A stretch of 64,000 nucleotides of DNA, taken from NCBI GenBank assembly GCA_033977485.1, contig CM066984.1, forward strand, positions 29,307,501 to 29,371,500. The letters run 5' to 3'. Under the pieces are notes generated by a model. It did no database searches and was not told the DNA's origin. It saw only the letters and a program-made list of their open reading frames with translations. Shown here piece by piece: positions 44,276-54,923 of the stretch (positions are counted from its first letter, which is position 1; each line of letters starts with the position of its first letter). Both the position numbers and the translations under genes were made by a program. The stretch is from Hydrangea macrophylla (lineage: Eukaryota > Streptophyta > Magnoliopsida > Cornales > Hydrangeaceae).

Positions 44276-45206
44276 CTAATCTTCGAGTATAAAGATTTCC
44301 TCTTCCACAATCTCTTCATAACCCGCCGAATCTTCAGAAGTGAAGTCCAAACTCGATGATTCCCTTTTCCAGAACAACCGAAAAGCAGCAAGGACATCAT
44401 CAAACAAGTCTGGCGTCTCCACAGAATTGAAAGCCCATGCAAGAGGTGATCCGGATGGAGACAAGGATAAAGGAGTGTGATTTCGCAACGGATTGTCCTC
44501 TCGCGGCGGAGTGTGTGGGGGCCTTATGTAGGGCCCAAGACCGTGAATCAGTTGATGTGGGAGGAATACCGGAATACCATTTAGGAACATAGTGACAATC
44601 CTGGACAAAAGACAACAAACTGAAATTAAAATAACAAAACACAAGAAACACGGATTAACACGAAAAGAAAAACAATGAATAGAAACAAAAATACAAAGAA
44701 ATGTGACAAGTTCCAACCTCACTATTGGCATAGGTTCCCAAAATGCACTAGCTGGTAATGGGCATTGGAGCCTAAATAGCAGGTAGCTCAGGTGCACGTA
44801 GCGGTATGGGACCAACTCAGGAACAAGGAAATCGTCCACGAAAACGAAAACAGCATTGTGGCGGTTCGGGACGACATCCTGAAGGTCATGATCCTCCCAT
44901 GGCTCCCACATATCATCATTTTCCCACTGGGCCATGAGTGCATCATCCACCATACGTCCCATATACAGGTCGTCTTCATCATCCACACCCTCGTCATCCT
45001 GAAATCCCATATTTTCGTATGGATTGATGTTCAGGAGGGCTGGTGGATATGGAATGTACCCTTGAGTAGCATCAATAAGAGAATGAGCTTCAGGATCTTG
45101 ATGAAGCAAAGGGCAGGGTATGAGTTCACCCTCAATCCAGATGCCACAACGACACTCTGAATCAGCCCAAGACCCGACAGAATGAACGTCATCCCCTCGC
45201 ATCTAT
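44276..45206 (-). CDS. Athila-R ORF-A: acidic protein of unknown function, likely with a 117-nt intron
   Basis: About 308 codons from the ATG at 45202, just after a possible acceptor (GTTGCAG at about 45207-45213). I do not recognise a domain. The N-terminal part has CRCGIWIEG and is followed by a strongly acidic stretch (DDEGVDDEDD, AQWENDDMWEPWEDHD). A Cys/Phe/Leu/Ile/Val-rich block of about 39 residues interrupts the middle. Exactly this block is bounded by GT-AG sites (donor at 44717, acceptor at 44601, 117 nt). Removing it keeps the frame (PIVR joined to IVTMFLNG). The protein could therefore be soluble when spliced or carry a hydrophobic segment when unspliced. It lies between gag-pol and ORF-B. 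Confidence 0.6.
44601..44717 (-). other. Putative in-frame intron (117 nt) in ORF-A
   Basis: Donor GAG/GTTGGA, T-rich body, acceptor TTTTGTCCAG. The length is divisible by three with no stop, so spliced and unspliced forms both stay open. A stronger donor ATA/GTGAGG starts 5 nt upstream (44722) but would break frame with this acceptor. Confidence 0.5.
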
Positions 45207-45355
45207 GTACCTGCAACAGCGTGGTTTAAGTATAATGGATTAGAACTAGATCACAAACACGAAAGAACAACAAGAAATTAAAAGCAAAAGAGAGAACTAA
45301 AATACAGGAAAAGAAAAGAAAATACAACAACAATTTGAAACTCCACTTTGGATTT

Positions 45356-48300
45356 TTAAGCGTGAGAATAGCTGGGTTCATCCAGTTGGATGTGCTCAGC
45401 TTCAGAGTGGAAGTTCTCCAAGAACGGTTTCAATCTTTGGCCATTGACCTTGAAACACTCATCGTTCTTTGGATTGACAATCTCAACCGCCCCATGTGGA
45501 AAAACAGTTTTTACGATGAACGGGCCTGTCCACCGGGAACGGAGTTTTCCTGGGAAAAGGTGGAGGCGAGAGTCATACAGCAAGACTTTCTGCCCCGGCT
45601 TAAATGATTTACGAAAAATTGTACGATCATGGCAAGCCTTCAACTTTTCCTTATGCAACTTTGCAGAGTCATACGCATCTCGTCGTATTTCCTCTAGCTC
45701 TGCAAGTTGGAGCTTGCGTAGCTGACCTCCCTCTTGAATATCAAAGTTCAATGAGCGTGTCGCCCAATAAGCTTTATGTTCAATTTCAACAGGAAGATGG
45801 CAAGCTTTCCCGTAAACTAATCTGTACGGGGACATACCAAGATTTGTCTTATAGGCAGTACGGTATGCCCATAACGCGTCAGTCAATTTATATGCCCAGT
45901 CTTTTCGATTGGAACTAACCGTCTTCTCGAGAATATGCTTGATTTCTCGGTTAGCCAATTCTGCTTGCCCATTTGACTGTGGATGATAGGCAAGAGCGAT
46001 TTTATGATGGACCCCGTATTTCTTGAGAAGTGACTCCAAGGGCTTATTGCAGAAATGCTTGCCTTGGTCACTTAGTAAAGCTTTCGGAGTACCAAAACGA
46101 GACAGAATATGCACTCTTAGAAATGACATGACCGTTCTATGGTCATTTCGTCTCGTTGGTATCGCTTCTACCCATTTCGATACATACTCCACAGCAAGGA
46201 GTATGTATTCACAGTTATTCGACTTGGGAAATGGGCCCATAAAATCTATGCCCCAACAATCAAATATCTCAATTGTGATGATAGGGGTTAAAGGCATAGA
46301 ATTCCTTTTAGAAATGGTTCCAAGCTTTTGACAGCGTTGGCATGTCTTGCAAAAGGAAAAAGCATCTTTGAAGACTGTGGGCCAGTAAAAACCGCTTTGT
46401 AAGACTTTTTGTGCGGTCTTTTGTGACGCAAAGTGGCCACCGCATGCCTCAGAATGGCATGACGCTAATATTACGGTTATATCCTCATTGGGAACGCAGC
46501 GCCTGATGACCTGATCAGCACAGTACTTGAAAAGGTAAGGGTCATCAAAGAAGAAATGGCGCGCGAACGAGAGGAACCGTTTCCTATCTTGGTTCGACCA
46601 ATGAGTTGGTGTTTCTCCCGTAACGAGGTAGTTTACAATATCAGCATACCAAGGCAGACTACTTACTGCCAGTAGCTGTTCGTCTGGGAACTCGTCCTTA
46701 ATGGATTGGGATTCAGTATTGTCAACAAAAGTCAACCGGGACAAATGATCCGCAACCACATTCTCTACTCCTTTCTTGTCTTTGATTGTTAGATCAAACT
46801 CTTGGAGTAAGAGTATCCAGCGAATAAGCCATTGTTTAGCGTCTTTCTTTGACAAAAGATACTTGAGGGCCGAATGATCTGTAAAACAGACGATTGGTGA
46901 CCCTATCAGATAAGACCTAAACTTGTCCAGAGCGAATACTACGGCCAGCAGCTCCTTTTCAGTAGTAGTGTAATTCATTTGAGCTTCATTCAAAGTTCGG
47001 CTGGCATAGTATATCACATATGGCTTATTGTCCTTTCTTTGGCCTAGGACAGCGCCAAAGGCGTAATCACTAGCATCGCACATTAATTCAAAAGGCAAAC
47101 TCCAATCGGGTGCCTGTATTATAGGTGCGGAGGTGAGGAGATCTTTTAGATCCTCAAAGGACTTTTGGCAACTCTCTGACCACTCGAAAGGTACATCTTT
47201 GACAAGAAGTTGACAAAGGGGTCGAGAGATTGCACTGAAATTCTGGATAAATCGACGATAAAAACCTGCATGCCCCAAGAATGAACGGATATCTCTCACT
47301 GTACGGGGGACAGGTAAATTTGAGATTATGTCGATTTTAGCCTTATCCACTTGGATTCCTTCATCAGATACTATGTGGCCGAGGACTATTCCCTTGGTCA
47401 CCATAAAGTGACACTTCTCCCAATTCAAGACTAGGTGTTTGTCCTCACACCTCATTAAAACTTGCTCGAGATTGCTGAGGCAATCTTCAAAGCTATGGCC
47501 AAACACTGAAAAATCATCCATGAAGACTTCAAGGATGTTTTCGACCATGTCACTGAATATACTCAGCATGCACCGCTGAAAGGTAGCCGGTGCATTGCAT
47601 AGGCCAAACGGCATTCGTAGGTAGGCAAAAGTACCAAATGGACAATTAAATGTGGTTTTCTCCTGATCTTCAGGAGCAATTTCAATTTGATTATATCCAC
47701 TATATCCATCCAAGAAGCAGTAATACTTGTGACCCGCCACACGTTCTAGCATTTGGTCCATGAATGGCAAAGGGAAATGGTCCTTTCGGGTCACAGTATT
47801 TAACTTCCTGTAGTCAATACACATCCTCCATCCAGTGGGGACGCGTGTTGGTACTAATTCACCATCTTTGTTCGGGATGACTGTTATGCCTGCTTTCTTT
47901 GGAACTACTTGGGTAGGACTAACCCAAGGACTATCAGATATCGGATATATCATCCCAACATCAAGCAGTTTAAGCACTTCCTTTTTAACTACTTCTTGCA
48001 TGTTGGGATTCAGACGCCTTTGCATTTGCCTTGAGGGTTTAGCGTCTTCCTCCAGATATATCTTATGCGTGCATATGGATGGGCTTATGCCTTTGAGGTC
48101 AGCAATTGTCCATCCCATAGCATCCTTATGCTTGGTAAGCACTTTCACTAACTTTCTTTCCTGTTCATGAGTTAAAGCAGATGAAATGATCACAGGATAA
48201 GTTTTTCCAGCCCCCAAGAATGCATATTTTAGCTCTTTGGGAAGCTCCTTCAATTCTAACTCTGGAAACTGGAAACTAGAGGGCATTACCAACTTGGTTT

Positions 48301-50917
48301 TAGGAGGCAGTTGTTCATATGGCTGTATCCACATGCAATCAGCTCTATCCTCCTCTATCGCATCCATCATAAGACACGTCTGGTTTAGGTCAGCATCCAA
48401 TGGGGTGGACTCTGCGGGCTGATAGATATCGCCAAATTGAGTCATCACAACTTCCAAAGGATCTTTATAGTCGACCAAGTCAACTTCATCTTCAATGATC
48501 GTGTCTACATAATGGATTTCTTCCTCATCATCGTATTCTTCAGGTCGGGGATTAGAAAAGATCTTGATATTCAACGTCATGTTCCCGAATACGATAGTCA
48601 TGATGCCAGTTCTAATCTTGATTGTGGCATCAATGGTGTTGAGGAATGGACGTCCAAAAATAACCGGGATATGTGCACCAGGATTAGACACAGGTTCTGT
48701 GTCCAATATCACGAAATCAACCGGAAAGACAAAAGAGTCTATTTGGACCAGGACGTCCTCTAATACCCCTCTAGGGTACTTCACAGATCTGTCTGCCAAT
48801 TGCAAAGCAACTCGAGTGGGTTTGAGTTCACCCAACCCCAGCTGTTTATAGACTGAGTATGGCAGCAGGTTCACGCTTGCTCCTAAATCGAGGAGTGCGT
48901 TGTCTATCTTTTGATTCCCAATTCTGCATGAGACAGTAGGTGTACCGGGATCTTTGAGTTTTGGAGGCAACTCATTTTGAATGATCGCGCTTGCTTGGCA
49001 CGCGACATAAGCATGTTTCTTCACGCTTTGCCTCCTCTTGACCGTGCATAGATCTTTGAGATACTTAGCATAGGCCGGCACTTGCTTGATAGCATCTAGG
49101 AGTGGAAGGTTAATTTTAACTTGCTTAAACAATTCCAGAAACTCCTGATTCTTCGTCTCATTCTTGGGTTTCTTCAACCGTTGAGGATAAGGTGCAGGAA
49201 AGGGGCATTTTGGTGGTTCCTCCTTAACAGACTCCTTCCCAGGCCTTCGCTCAACTTCTTCCTCTACTCTAGGAGCTTCAATATTTGCCTTGATTGGTTC
49301 GTCATTAGTAGACTGCTCCTCCTCTCGAGTAGATGGTTGCTCAACTTCTTCATCCACCACTTCCTCCTCTTTGTACACTTCGGGAGTGGACAGAGGCATG
49401 CTTTTCTCTATGATTTTTCCACTTCTCAGTGTAGTCACAGCTTTAGCATGTTCTTGATTGTTAGGACCATTGTTATGTCCCTTGGGGTTCTGAAGTGGTT
49501 GGGCAGGGAATGTTCCTCCTGAACCTTCTTGCCTGGCATCTATCCTTTCTAATGTGGCAGACATTCTACTCATCATCTGTATGAGTTGCTGCGTTAGATT
49601 GGCATTAGCAAGTGGCTCTTTTTCTTGTACCTTCTTGTGCGGTGGCACATAGGTATTGGTTTGTGGTGCATTGGAGGGTTGAGCTTGATTGTAGTTATTG
49701 GTTCTGTTTTGATTGTATTGCTGGAACGGCCTATTGTTTTGCCCTTGATATTGATTATTGTTGTAGGGCTGCTGTTGATATTGATTTTGGGTTCCAGCAT
49801 TGTTTCTCCAATCAAAACCGGGGTGATTCCATCTATTGTTATTTTGAAAGTTGTTGTTGGAATTCCCCGCCCCTCGAAAACCTTGCATGGCATTCATCTC
49901 TATAGGGGCTTGCTCTTGAAAATATGGCACATTAGGACAATATTGAGTTGTATGTCCCAACATGTTGCATGTGCCACATGGTTCCTCAGGCAAGACTTGC
50001 CTAGAACTCTCTCCTTTCATGCTTAACTCCTCTACCTTCTTCGCTAGCTCTGCATACTTCGTCATGAGGTGATCTTCGCTGGTTAGCTGGTATAGGCTTT
50101 TCTCCTCTACACAGGATATCTGTGAGCGTGAGACATTGTCAGAATTTGACCATTCATGAGCGTATTCAGCTAACCATTCGAAGTGGGCTTCAGCCTCTTC
50201 AGTGTTTTTACGCAGAAATGGTCCAGAGCTCATCGTTTCCACCAACTTCTTTGTTTCACCATTCAATCCCTGATAAAAGAAGCTGATAGTTCGCCATTTC
50301 TCAAACCCATGGTGTGGGCATGAGAGAAGCAAATCTTTGAAACGCTCCCATGCTTGTGTGAAAGTTTCATTGCTCTTTTGTTTATAGGAATTGATTTGAC
50401 GCTGAAGGTCTGTGGTCATGCGAGTAGGGTAGAATTTCCTTAGAAACGCGGTGCTCATCGCATGCCAGGTGAAAATTGAATTAGGTTTTAGGGAGTGGAG
50501 CCACGCCTTCGCTTTATCTTTCAAAGTGAAGGGGAATATCATTAAATGCGTCACCTCCCTAGGACAATTTTGCGAGAATGTTTTGCAAACATCCTCGAAA
50601 TCGGTGACATGTAAATACGCCTTCTCGCTTTCCATCCCATGAAAAGTGGGAAGCAGTTGAATCATCCCATTGCGAAACTGAAATTCGCCATTATGCGGTG
50701 GGATTTGAATGCAAGAGGGCGTAGGTGCATGTTCTGGTTTCATGAGATCGCAAAGAGGACGGAGTGCCTCATCGATTGGTACCACAACATTGTCACCATT
50801 TTCACTCTGACGATCATCCATTGATGCAGTTGGAGTGGCTATTGGGTTGATAGAGCTATCAGAGTCAGACAGGTAGAAAGGATTTCCAAAAATTCCTTCA
50901 ATAGAATTCTCGGACAT
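45356..50917 (-). CDS. gag-pol: Athila-R gag-pol polyprotein, intact (1853 aa)
   Basis: A single uninterrupted frame. Gag capsid region is about residues 90-260 ([17 protein letters not shown]). The CCHC knuckle has C314, C317, H322 and C327, followed by an Asn/Gln-rich stretch (about 352-415). The protease active site is DLGAS (677-681). RT has FLDGYSGYN (1068-1076) and the catalytic FMDD (1132-1135), a variant usual in this clade. RNase H has [10 protein letters not shown] (1280-1289). Integrase has a zinc finger with H1488, H1495, C1523 and C1526 and the catalytic D1558, D1617 and E1653 (D-x58-D-x35-E). The C-terminus has [12 protein letters not shown]. It makes virion-like particles, copies RNA to cDNA and integrates it. 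The start ATG at 50915-50917 is about 140 bp from the 5' LTR. No lesion is seen. Confidence 0.96.
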   Translation of the reverse strand: MSENSIEGIFGNPFYLSDSDSSINPIATPTASMDDRQSENGDNVVVPIDEALRPLCDLMKPEHAPTPSCIQIPPHNGEFQFRNGMIQLLPTFHGMESEKAYLHVTDFEDVCKTFSQNCPREVTHLMIFPFTLKDKAKAWLHSLKPNSIFTWHAMSTAFLRKFYPTRMTTDLQRQINSYKQKSNETFTQAWERFKDLLLSCPHHGFEKWRTISFFYQGLNGETKKLVETMSSGPFLRKNTEEAEAHFEWLAEYAHEWSNSDNVSRSQISCVEEKSLYQLTSEDHLMTKYAELAKKVEELSMKGESSRQVLPEEPCGTCNMLGHTTQYCPNVPYFQEQAPIEMNAMQGFRGAGNSNNNFQNNNRWNHPGFDWRNNAGTQNQYQQQPYNNNQYQGQNNRPFQQYNQNRTNNYNQAQPSNAPQTNTYVPPHKKVQEKEPLANANLTQQLIQMMSRMSATLERIDARQEGSGGTFPAQPLQNPKGHNNGPNNQEHAKAVTTLRSGKIIEKSMPLSTPEVYKEEEVVDEEVEQPSTREEEQSTNDEPIKANIEAPRVEEEVERRPGKESVKEEPPKCPFPAPYPQRLKKPKNETKNQEFLELFKQVKINLPLLDAIKQVPAYAKYLKDLCTVKRRQSVKKHAYVACQASAIIQNELPPKLKDPGTPTVSCRIGNQKIDNALLDLGASVNLLPYSVYKQLGLGELKPTRVALQLADRSVKYPRGVLEDVLVQIDSFVFPVDFVILDTEPVSNPGAHIPVIFGRPFLNTIDATIKIRTGIMTIVFGNMTLNIKIFSNPRPEEYDDEEEIHYVDTIIEDEVDLVDYKDPLEVVMTQFGDIYQPAESTPLDADLNQTCLMMDAIEEDRADCMWIQPYEQLPPKTKLVMPSSFQFPELELKELPKELKYAFLGAGKTYPVIISSALTHEQERKLVKVLTKHKDAMGWTIADLKGISPSICTHKIYLEEDAKPSRQMQRRLNPNMQEVVKKEVLKLLDVGMIYPISDSPWVSPTQVVPKKAGITVIPNKDGELVPTRVPTGWRMCIDYRKLNTVTRKDHFPLPFMDQMLERVAGHKYYCFLDGYSGYNQIEIAPEDQEKTTFNCPFGTFAYLRMPFGLCNAPATFQRCMLSIFSDMVENILEVFMDDFSVFGHSFEDCLSNLEQVLMRCEDKHLVLNWEKCHFMVTKGIVLGHIVSDEGIQVDKAKIDIISNLPVPRTVRDIRSFLGHAGFYRRFIQNFSAISRPLCQLLVKDVPFEWSESCQKSFEDLKDLLTSAPIIQAPDWSLPFELMCDASDYAFGAVLGQRKDNKPYVIYYASRTLNEAQMNYTTTEKELLAVVFALDKFRSYLIGSPIVCFTDHSALKYLLSKKDAKQWLIRWILLLQEFDLTIKDKKGVENVVADHLSRLTFVDNTESQSIKDEFPDEQLLAVSSLPWYADIVNYLVTGETPTHWSNQDRKRFLSFARHFFFDDPYLFKYCADQVIRRCVPNEDITVILASCHSEACGGHFASQKTAQKVLQSGFYWPTVFKDAFSFCKTCQRCQKLGTISKRNSMPLTPIITIEIFDCWGIDFMGPFPKSNNCEYILLAVEYVSKWVEAIPTRRNDHRTVMSFLRVHILSRFGTPKALLSDQGKHFCNKPLESLLKKYGVHHKIALAYHPQSNGQAELANREIKHILEKTVSSNRKDWAYKLTDALWAYRTAYKTNLGMSPYRLVYGKACHLPVEIEHKAYWATRSLNFDIQEGGQLRKLQLAELEEIRRDAYDSAKLHKEKLKACHDRTIFRKSFKPGQKVLLYDSRLHLFPGKLRSRWTGPFIVKTVFPHGAVEIVNPKNDECFKVNGQRLKPFLENFHSEAEHIQLDEPSYSHA

Positions 50918-51033
50918 GAACTAGGAGAGTCCCTAGGGTGAGAACTTACCCAAAAGAACTGAAAAAAAACGAGAAAATAAAACAGAAAGAGATGAAGAGA
51001 GACTGAGGTAATCTAAGGAATTGATCGTCGCCT

Positions 51034-51051
51034 TCCCCGGCAACGGCGCCA
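51034..51051 (-). promoter_or_regulatory. Athila-R primer-binding site, tRNA-Asp type
   Basis: The minus strand TGGCGCCGTTGCCGGGGA is complementary to the 3' end of plant tRNA-Asp as known for Athila elements. The match is about 18 nt and stops where m1A58 would block copying. Six bases (AGTTTT on the minus strand) separate it from the LTR. Confidence 0.88.
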
Positions 51052-51057
51052 AAAACT

Positions 51058-52686
51058 TGACACGAGAATTTTTCTGTGCGCTCTTGTGCAATACCCAAGT
51101 GTAGGTAGACGTGCAAGTAATATCTGGTAAGACCAGGTCGATCCCACAGGGAAGGTGTTGACCTATTGAATTAGACTAACCTCTAAAAAAAATAAAATAA
51201 AATGAATAAGATTAAGCAATGGTGCGGAACACAAAGTTCCACAGCTAAGATTACTAAAGAAAATGACTAACGATCTAACTAGCTAATTAAAACAGTACTT
51301 GAAATTAAGATGTTTAACTTTAAAAAGAAAAATGTTGGGATTACACGAATCCGCAGTAACCTTAACCATCTACCATGCAGTTGTCTTGAAGCACAAAGGA
51401 GTATGTTGCCCACAGTTTTCCGTATTCCTCTAAAGATGGAGATTCTATGGCCCTTTCATGACCGGGACCATATCATCACAGTTAAGTTAAAATACGTGAA
51501 AGCGATTTAATCCAATAGTTAAGACTCGCATCCTCAATGGTGTTAGCATTGAAGATGGGTTGCAAAATGTATTGAAAGAAAATGCCTTAGGGCCTTAGTT
51601 TTAAAACTGTTTTGACAGACTGAGCATTTATTTGGGACAGAATGATAACAAATCCTAAAACAAAAGGTCCTGGAATACTGCAGGGAACATCCTCAAGAAT
51701 CAGGGAGTTCGATCGATCGACGCGCCTTCGATCGATCGAAGACCTTCATCCCTCAATCGATCGAACTGACTTCGATCGATTGACTGTCTCTGGTTCGATC
51801 GATCGAACTAACTTCGATCGATCGAACACAGCGATTATTCTGCTGCATGGCAGAGGCTGGAGATCACTGTTTCATCGTGTTCTCCCAACCTGGGACTACT
51901 CAAACATCGTCTGGAGTGTCCTAGATTGATATTTAACGTACGAAATCATTAACATCTTGTTTAGTTGCAAGTTTTTCATGGAAAATTCAAAAACTATGGT
52001 TTTACAACTATTTAGCATGTAACACTATAAGACGAGCAATTAAACTACGACTACCAAGTGCAAGATATGAATAAACAATAAATATAAAACCTGGAATGAA
52101 GAATACTTGTATTAAACTTAAGCAATCCGGTTCACAAATGAAACTTCAATGAATAACCTACAAAACCAAACACAAACCTCTATCTCTCTCTCTAAAAAAC
52201 TGTAAAAATGTAAAGTGGGCCTCCCACTGGACGTGTACAATACTCCTATAAATAAGAAAACCTAAAAAACTAGGGTTAAAACCCGCATCTGCTGCGCACG
52301 CAAATGTTACTGGAAATACCCCGTTCGATCGATCGAACTGCTCTCGATCGATCGAACTCTTAAACCTCAAGCGCTTCAACTCTCTTTGAGCGATCGAACT
52401 CTCGATCGATCGAACCTTCTTAGATCGATCAAACTCCACATTTCAGCTTTGGCTTCTTTTGTTTTCATTCCAGCATTCCATTTATTCTGATGTTCATCTG
52501 TTTAGTCCACACAGCAGTAATCTGCACAAACAACAGCTAAAACAATACAACTTATCATAGATTAATCATAGTGTATAGAATTTAGCCTTGCAATGCAAAT
52601 CGCAGATAAAACGGGAAGTTGTGATAAAAACTAATATAATTCTTTCCTTTAGCGCGGTTGTATTTTACAAATACCCCCGCTTTGCA
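51058..52686 (-). repeat. 5' LTR of Athila-R
   Basis: 1629 bp, matching 38175-39803. It contains the two palindrome clusters and the TATA-like element on the minus strand near 52245-52254. Confidence 0.95.
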
Positions 52687-52691
52687 TGCAT
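52687..52691. repeat. Target-site duplication of Athila-R, right copy (TGCAT)
   Basis: Exact repeat of 37676-37680; Tat-C gag resumes directly after it. Confidence 0.92.
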
Positions 52692-53345
52692 CAAGACCAA
52701 AGTTGGGGGGACAACCTCGTCACTTCACAGATTTGGGGATTCATTGACCACCTCTCTCAAGAGATTAATGGAAAAGGGATATCAAAAACCACTCAACCCA
52801 AGGCTAATGCCTGATCCATTCCCACCAGGCTTCAGCAAACCTCTACTACGAGTTTCACCAAGCTCATTTCCATACAACAGACCAATGTATAAGGCTAAGG
52901 CATGAAGTACAAGATCTGATTGATAGCAAGACAATTTCTCCTCTGCCTACAGATCGGGTAAATGTGACCCGAAACCCACTCCCCAACCATCATGCTATAC
53001 CACCACCACGAAACATCAACCTTTTGGATGTTGGGAAGAAAGTCTTTGACCCGTCTGTGTTGATCGTAAAAGCCATTAAACCTTATGAATTTCTAGAAGA
53101 TCAGAGGATATGCATTATAGGAGTCGAGGAAGAAGAGTGGCTAGTAGGAGGAGAAGAAGAATATGCATTCGAAGAAGATATTGACAATGAAATCATCCAA
53201 ATCAATTAGTGGGATCCGAATAACCCTACTGATGACTCTATTTGGAGAGAAGAAGAGATGTACATTGATACAGACAGTCTGTGGTATGAGGGAAAAGAAG
53301 AAGGAAAAGCTGCAGAAGTGATCAATTATGTGGGAAAGAGAAAGT
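52692..53345 (+). pseudogene. gag: Tat-C gag C-terminus and acidic linker
   Basis: LMEKGYQKPLNPRLMPDPFPPGF matches the equivalent segment of Tat-N gag, but the following C/H motif is scrambled by stops. From about 52960 an acidic region (VEEEEWLVGGEEEYAFEEDID) and WDPNNPTDDSIWREEE match the linker of Tat-B, with a TAG between them at about 53208. It continues the gag interrupted at 37680. Confidence 0.75.
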
Positions 53346-54200
53346 AATTAAAGAAACTGGAGAAGAAGGTCAGGTGTCACATGAACATTTCATCAAGAAA
53401 GGAGGAGATTTTCCCTTTTGAGGCTTTCTAGAGCCATGGGTGGATCAAAAAGATAAATGCTTAAAGCAAGGGTTCGAGATCTTTCTTTCACATGATTTCA
53501 CTGACTATGAAGACCTGTACCTACAAATGCCTGCAAAACCAATCATTGTCCGAGATTGGATTTGTGTGCTGGATAGCATAGCTATGAAGAGTCTTTTCAA
53601 TGAAGAAAGTGGGAAGACCGGGGAGAGCAGTCTAAATAAGAACATAAAAGCAGAAATCGAGGAGAATTAGTCGGAAGATATGATAAAGGTATTGGAGGAA
53701 GAGATCAAGGGAAATGAAAAAGAGACAGAATCAGGGGAATTGCCAAGCTACAATGCCGTAGAGCTTAAAAAATGAGCTAATAAAGAGTTTGTCTTCGAGT
53801 CTAGTGATAGGTTCCCCTACCCCAGAGTCTATAATGGCGGATATGAGCCAAACTTTTTTTAAATTTGAACTATTAATGATAATGTGACTGATTCTGCTTA
53901 CTTGATTGCACTTAATGATAATAGTGACTGTGAAACTGATATTTGAAAAAGAAAAGAACAAAAGAGCATGCATGAAAAATCATTGAGGAAACCTTGGCCA
54001 TTGACCGAGGAACTGAAGAAGATCTTCAAAATATTTCTTTTCATATTACACTCAATAAAGATTAAAGTATAAAATTGATCTCACTGCTAAAAGAATACAA
54101 GGATGTTTTGCATGATCCTGTAATGATATGCCAGGAATAGACCCATAGATTATCCACCACCACACCCCTTTATACGAAGCCTAAAAAATGAACTCACAAT
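53346..54200 (+). pseudogene. pol: Tat-C pol remnant (pre-RT segment only)
   Basis: KGGDFPF*GFLEPWVDQ and GFEIFLSHDFTDYEDLYL correspond to the pre-RT segment of Tat-B (GDDFPFYGFPEPWYD). Broken sequence near 54090-54185 resembles the LKEYKDVFAW...IVQHHIP block that precedes RT. Protease was not found, and no RT, RNase H or integrase motif follows, so an internal deletion removed most of pol. Multiple stops are present. Confidence 0.65.
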
Positions 54201-54910
54201 ACAAAGCCATAACTTGGCCCTTGATGATAGCCATACATTTTAAATGAACTTCTTCTTCAAAAAAAGAAAAAAGAAAAAAGGAAAAAAGAAAAAAGAGAGA
54301 GCTTGCTAGGATGAAAACCCGAAAGAGCGCCTAGGAAAAAGTTAGAGCAAAAATAAGATGTATGTTGATTTCAAAACCAAATCCTAGCCACCGGGGTATA
54401 AGGCTCTAAGCGCATCTTAGTCTTTTCAACAGTTCAGTTCCTGACACGACACCGGGGTATAAGGCTCTAAGCGTATCTTAGTTGATCAGATGATTCTTGG
54501 AAAATACTAGAAAATTAAGCACAGAAAATGCATCTGTATCAATCTTGGCTTTCCCGGAATAGGACAACATCAGAATAGAAAATGGCATAGAATGTATTCT
54601 TGTCACTAGAGAGAGCAGTATGATTTTGGATCATTGCGCTTGAAGAGCATAGAGCATGAGACTTCGGTGCATTCATCCATATAGATGGCTATGCTTGTTT
54701 GTGATCCTGTACCCGAACTGCGTCCTGGTCTGATTCCTATTAGGATATATAGGTAGCTCATCATTGAGCACGATCTACATCAACCATCTAGGCGTCCTAT
54801 TTTTGCAACGCACTTTGATTTTACCTGAATCCGACAGTTCGGTCAAAGACTTGTCTTCACACAGGCATTGACATTCACTTGTTATATGCGTTGCTTCACA
54901 AGTTCTGTCA
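54201..54910 (+). other. Tat-C 3' noncoding region
   Basis: It contains an A/G-rich tract (54256-54300), the GCGCCTAGG-containing phrase also duplicated in Tat-N (about 54300-54350, opposite orientation), one decayed A/B repeat dimer (about 54393-54500), and a decayed copy of the CCTAC...GTAGTT module (about 54714-54757). No gene is seen. Confidence 0.6.
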
Positions 54911-54923
54911 AGGAGGGGCAAAC
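54911..54923 (+). promoter_or_regulatory. Polypurine tract of Tat-C
   Basis: AGGAGGGGCAAAC immediately precedes the LTR start TGTAGATATCCC. Confidence 0.87.

Larger units (their letters stand above)
37681..52686 (-). mobile_element. Athila-R: complete Athila-clade Ty3/gypsy retrotransposon
   Basis: 15,006 bp bounded by TGCAT duplications. On the minus strand: 5' LTR (51058-52686), Asp-tRNA PBS, an 1853-codon gag-pol, two more ORFs (A at 44276-45206, B at 41910-43262), a 3' noncoding region, PPT, 3' LTR (38175-39803), then an additional partial LTR (37681 to about 38160). The two full LTRs are both 1629 bp and differ at about eight sites by eye, all transitions, with no indels. The intact gag-pol and low LTR divergence point to recent insertion and possible competence. 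It sits in the gag of Tat-C. Confidence 0.94.

Noticed and set aside
45335..45725. Plus-strand open frames overlapping Athila-R gag-pol
   Set aside because: They are shadows of the long minus-strand coding frame with no domain of their own.
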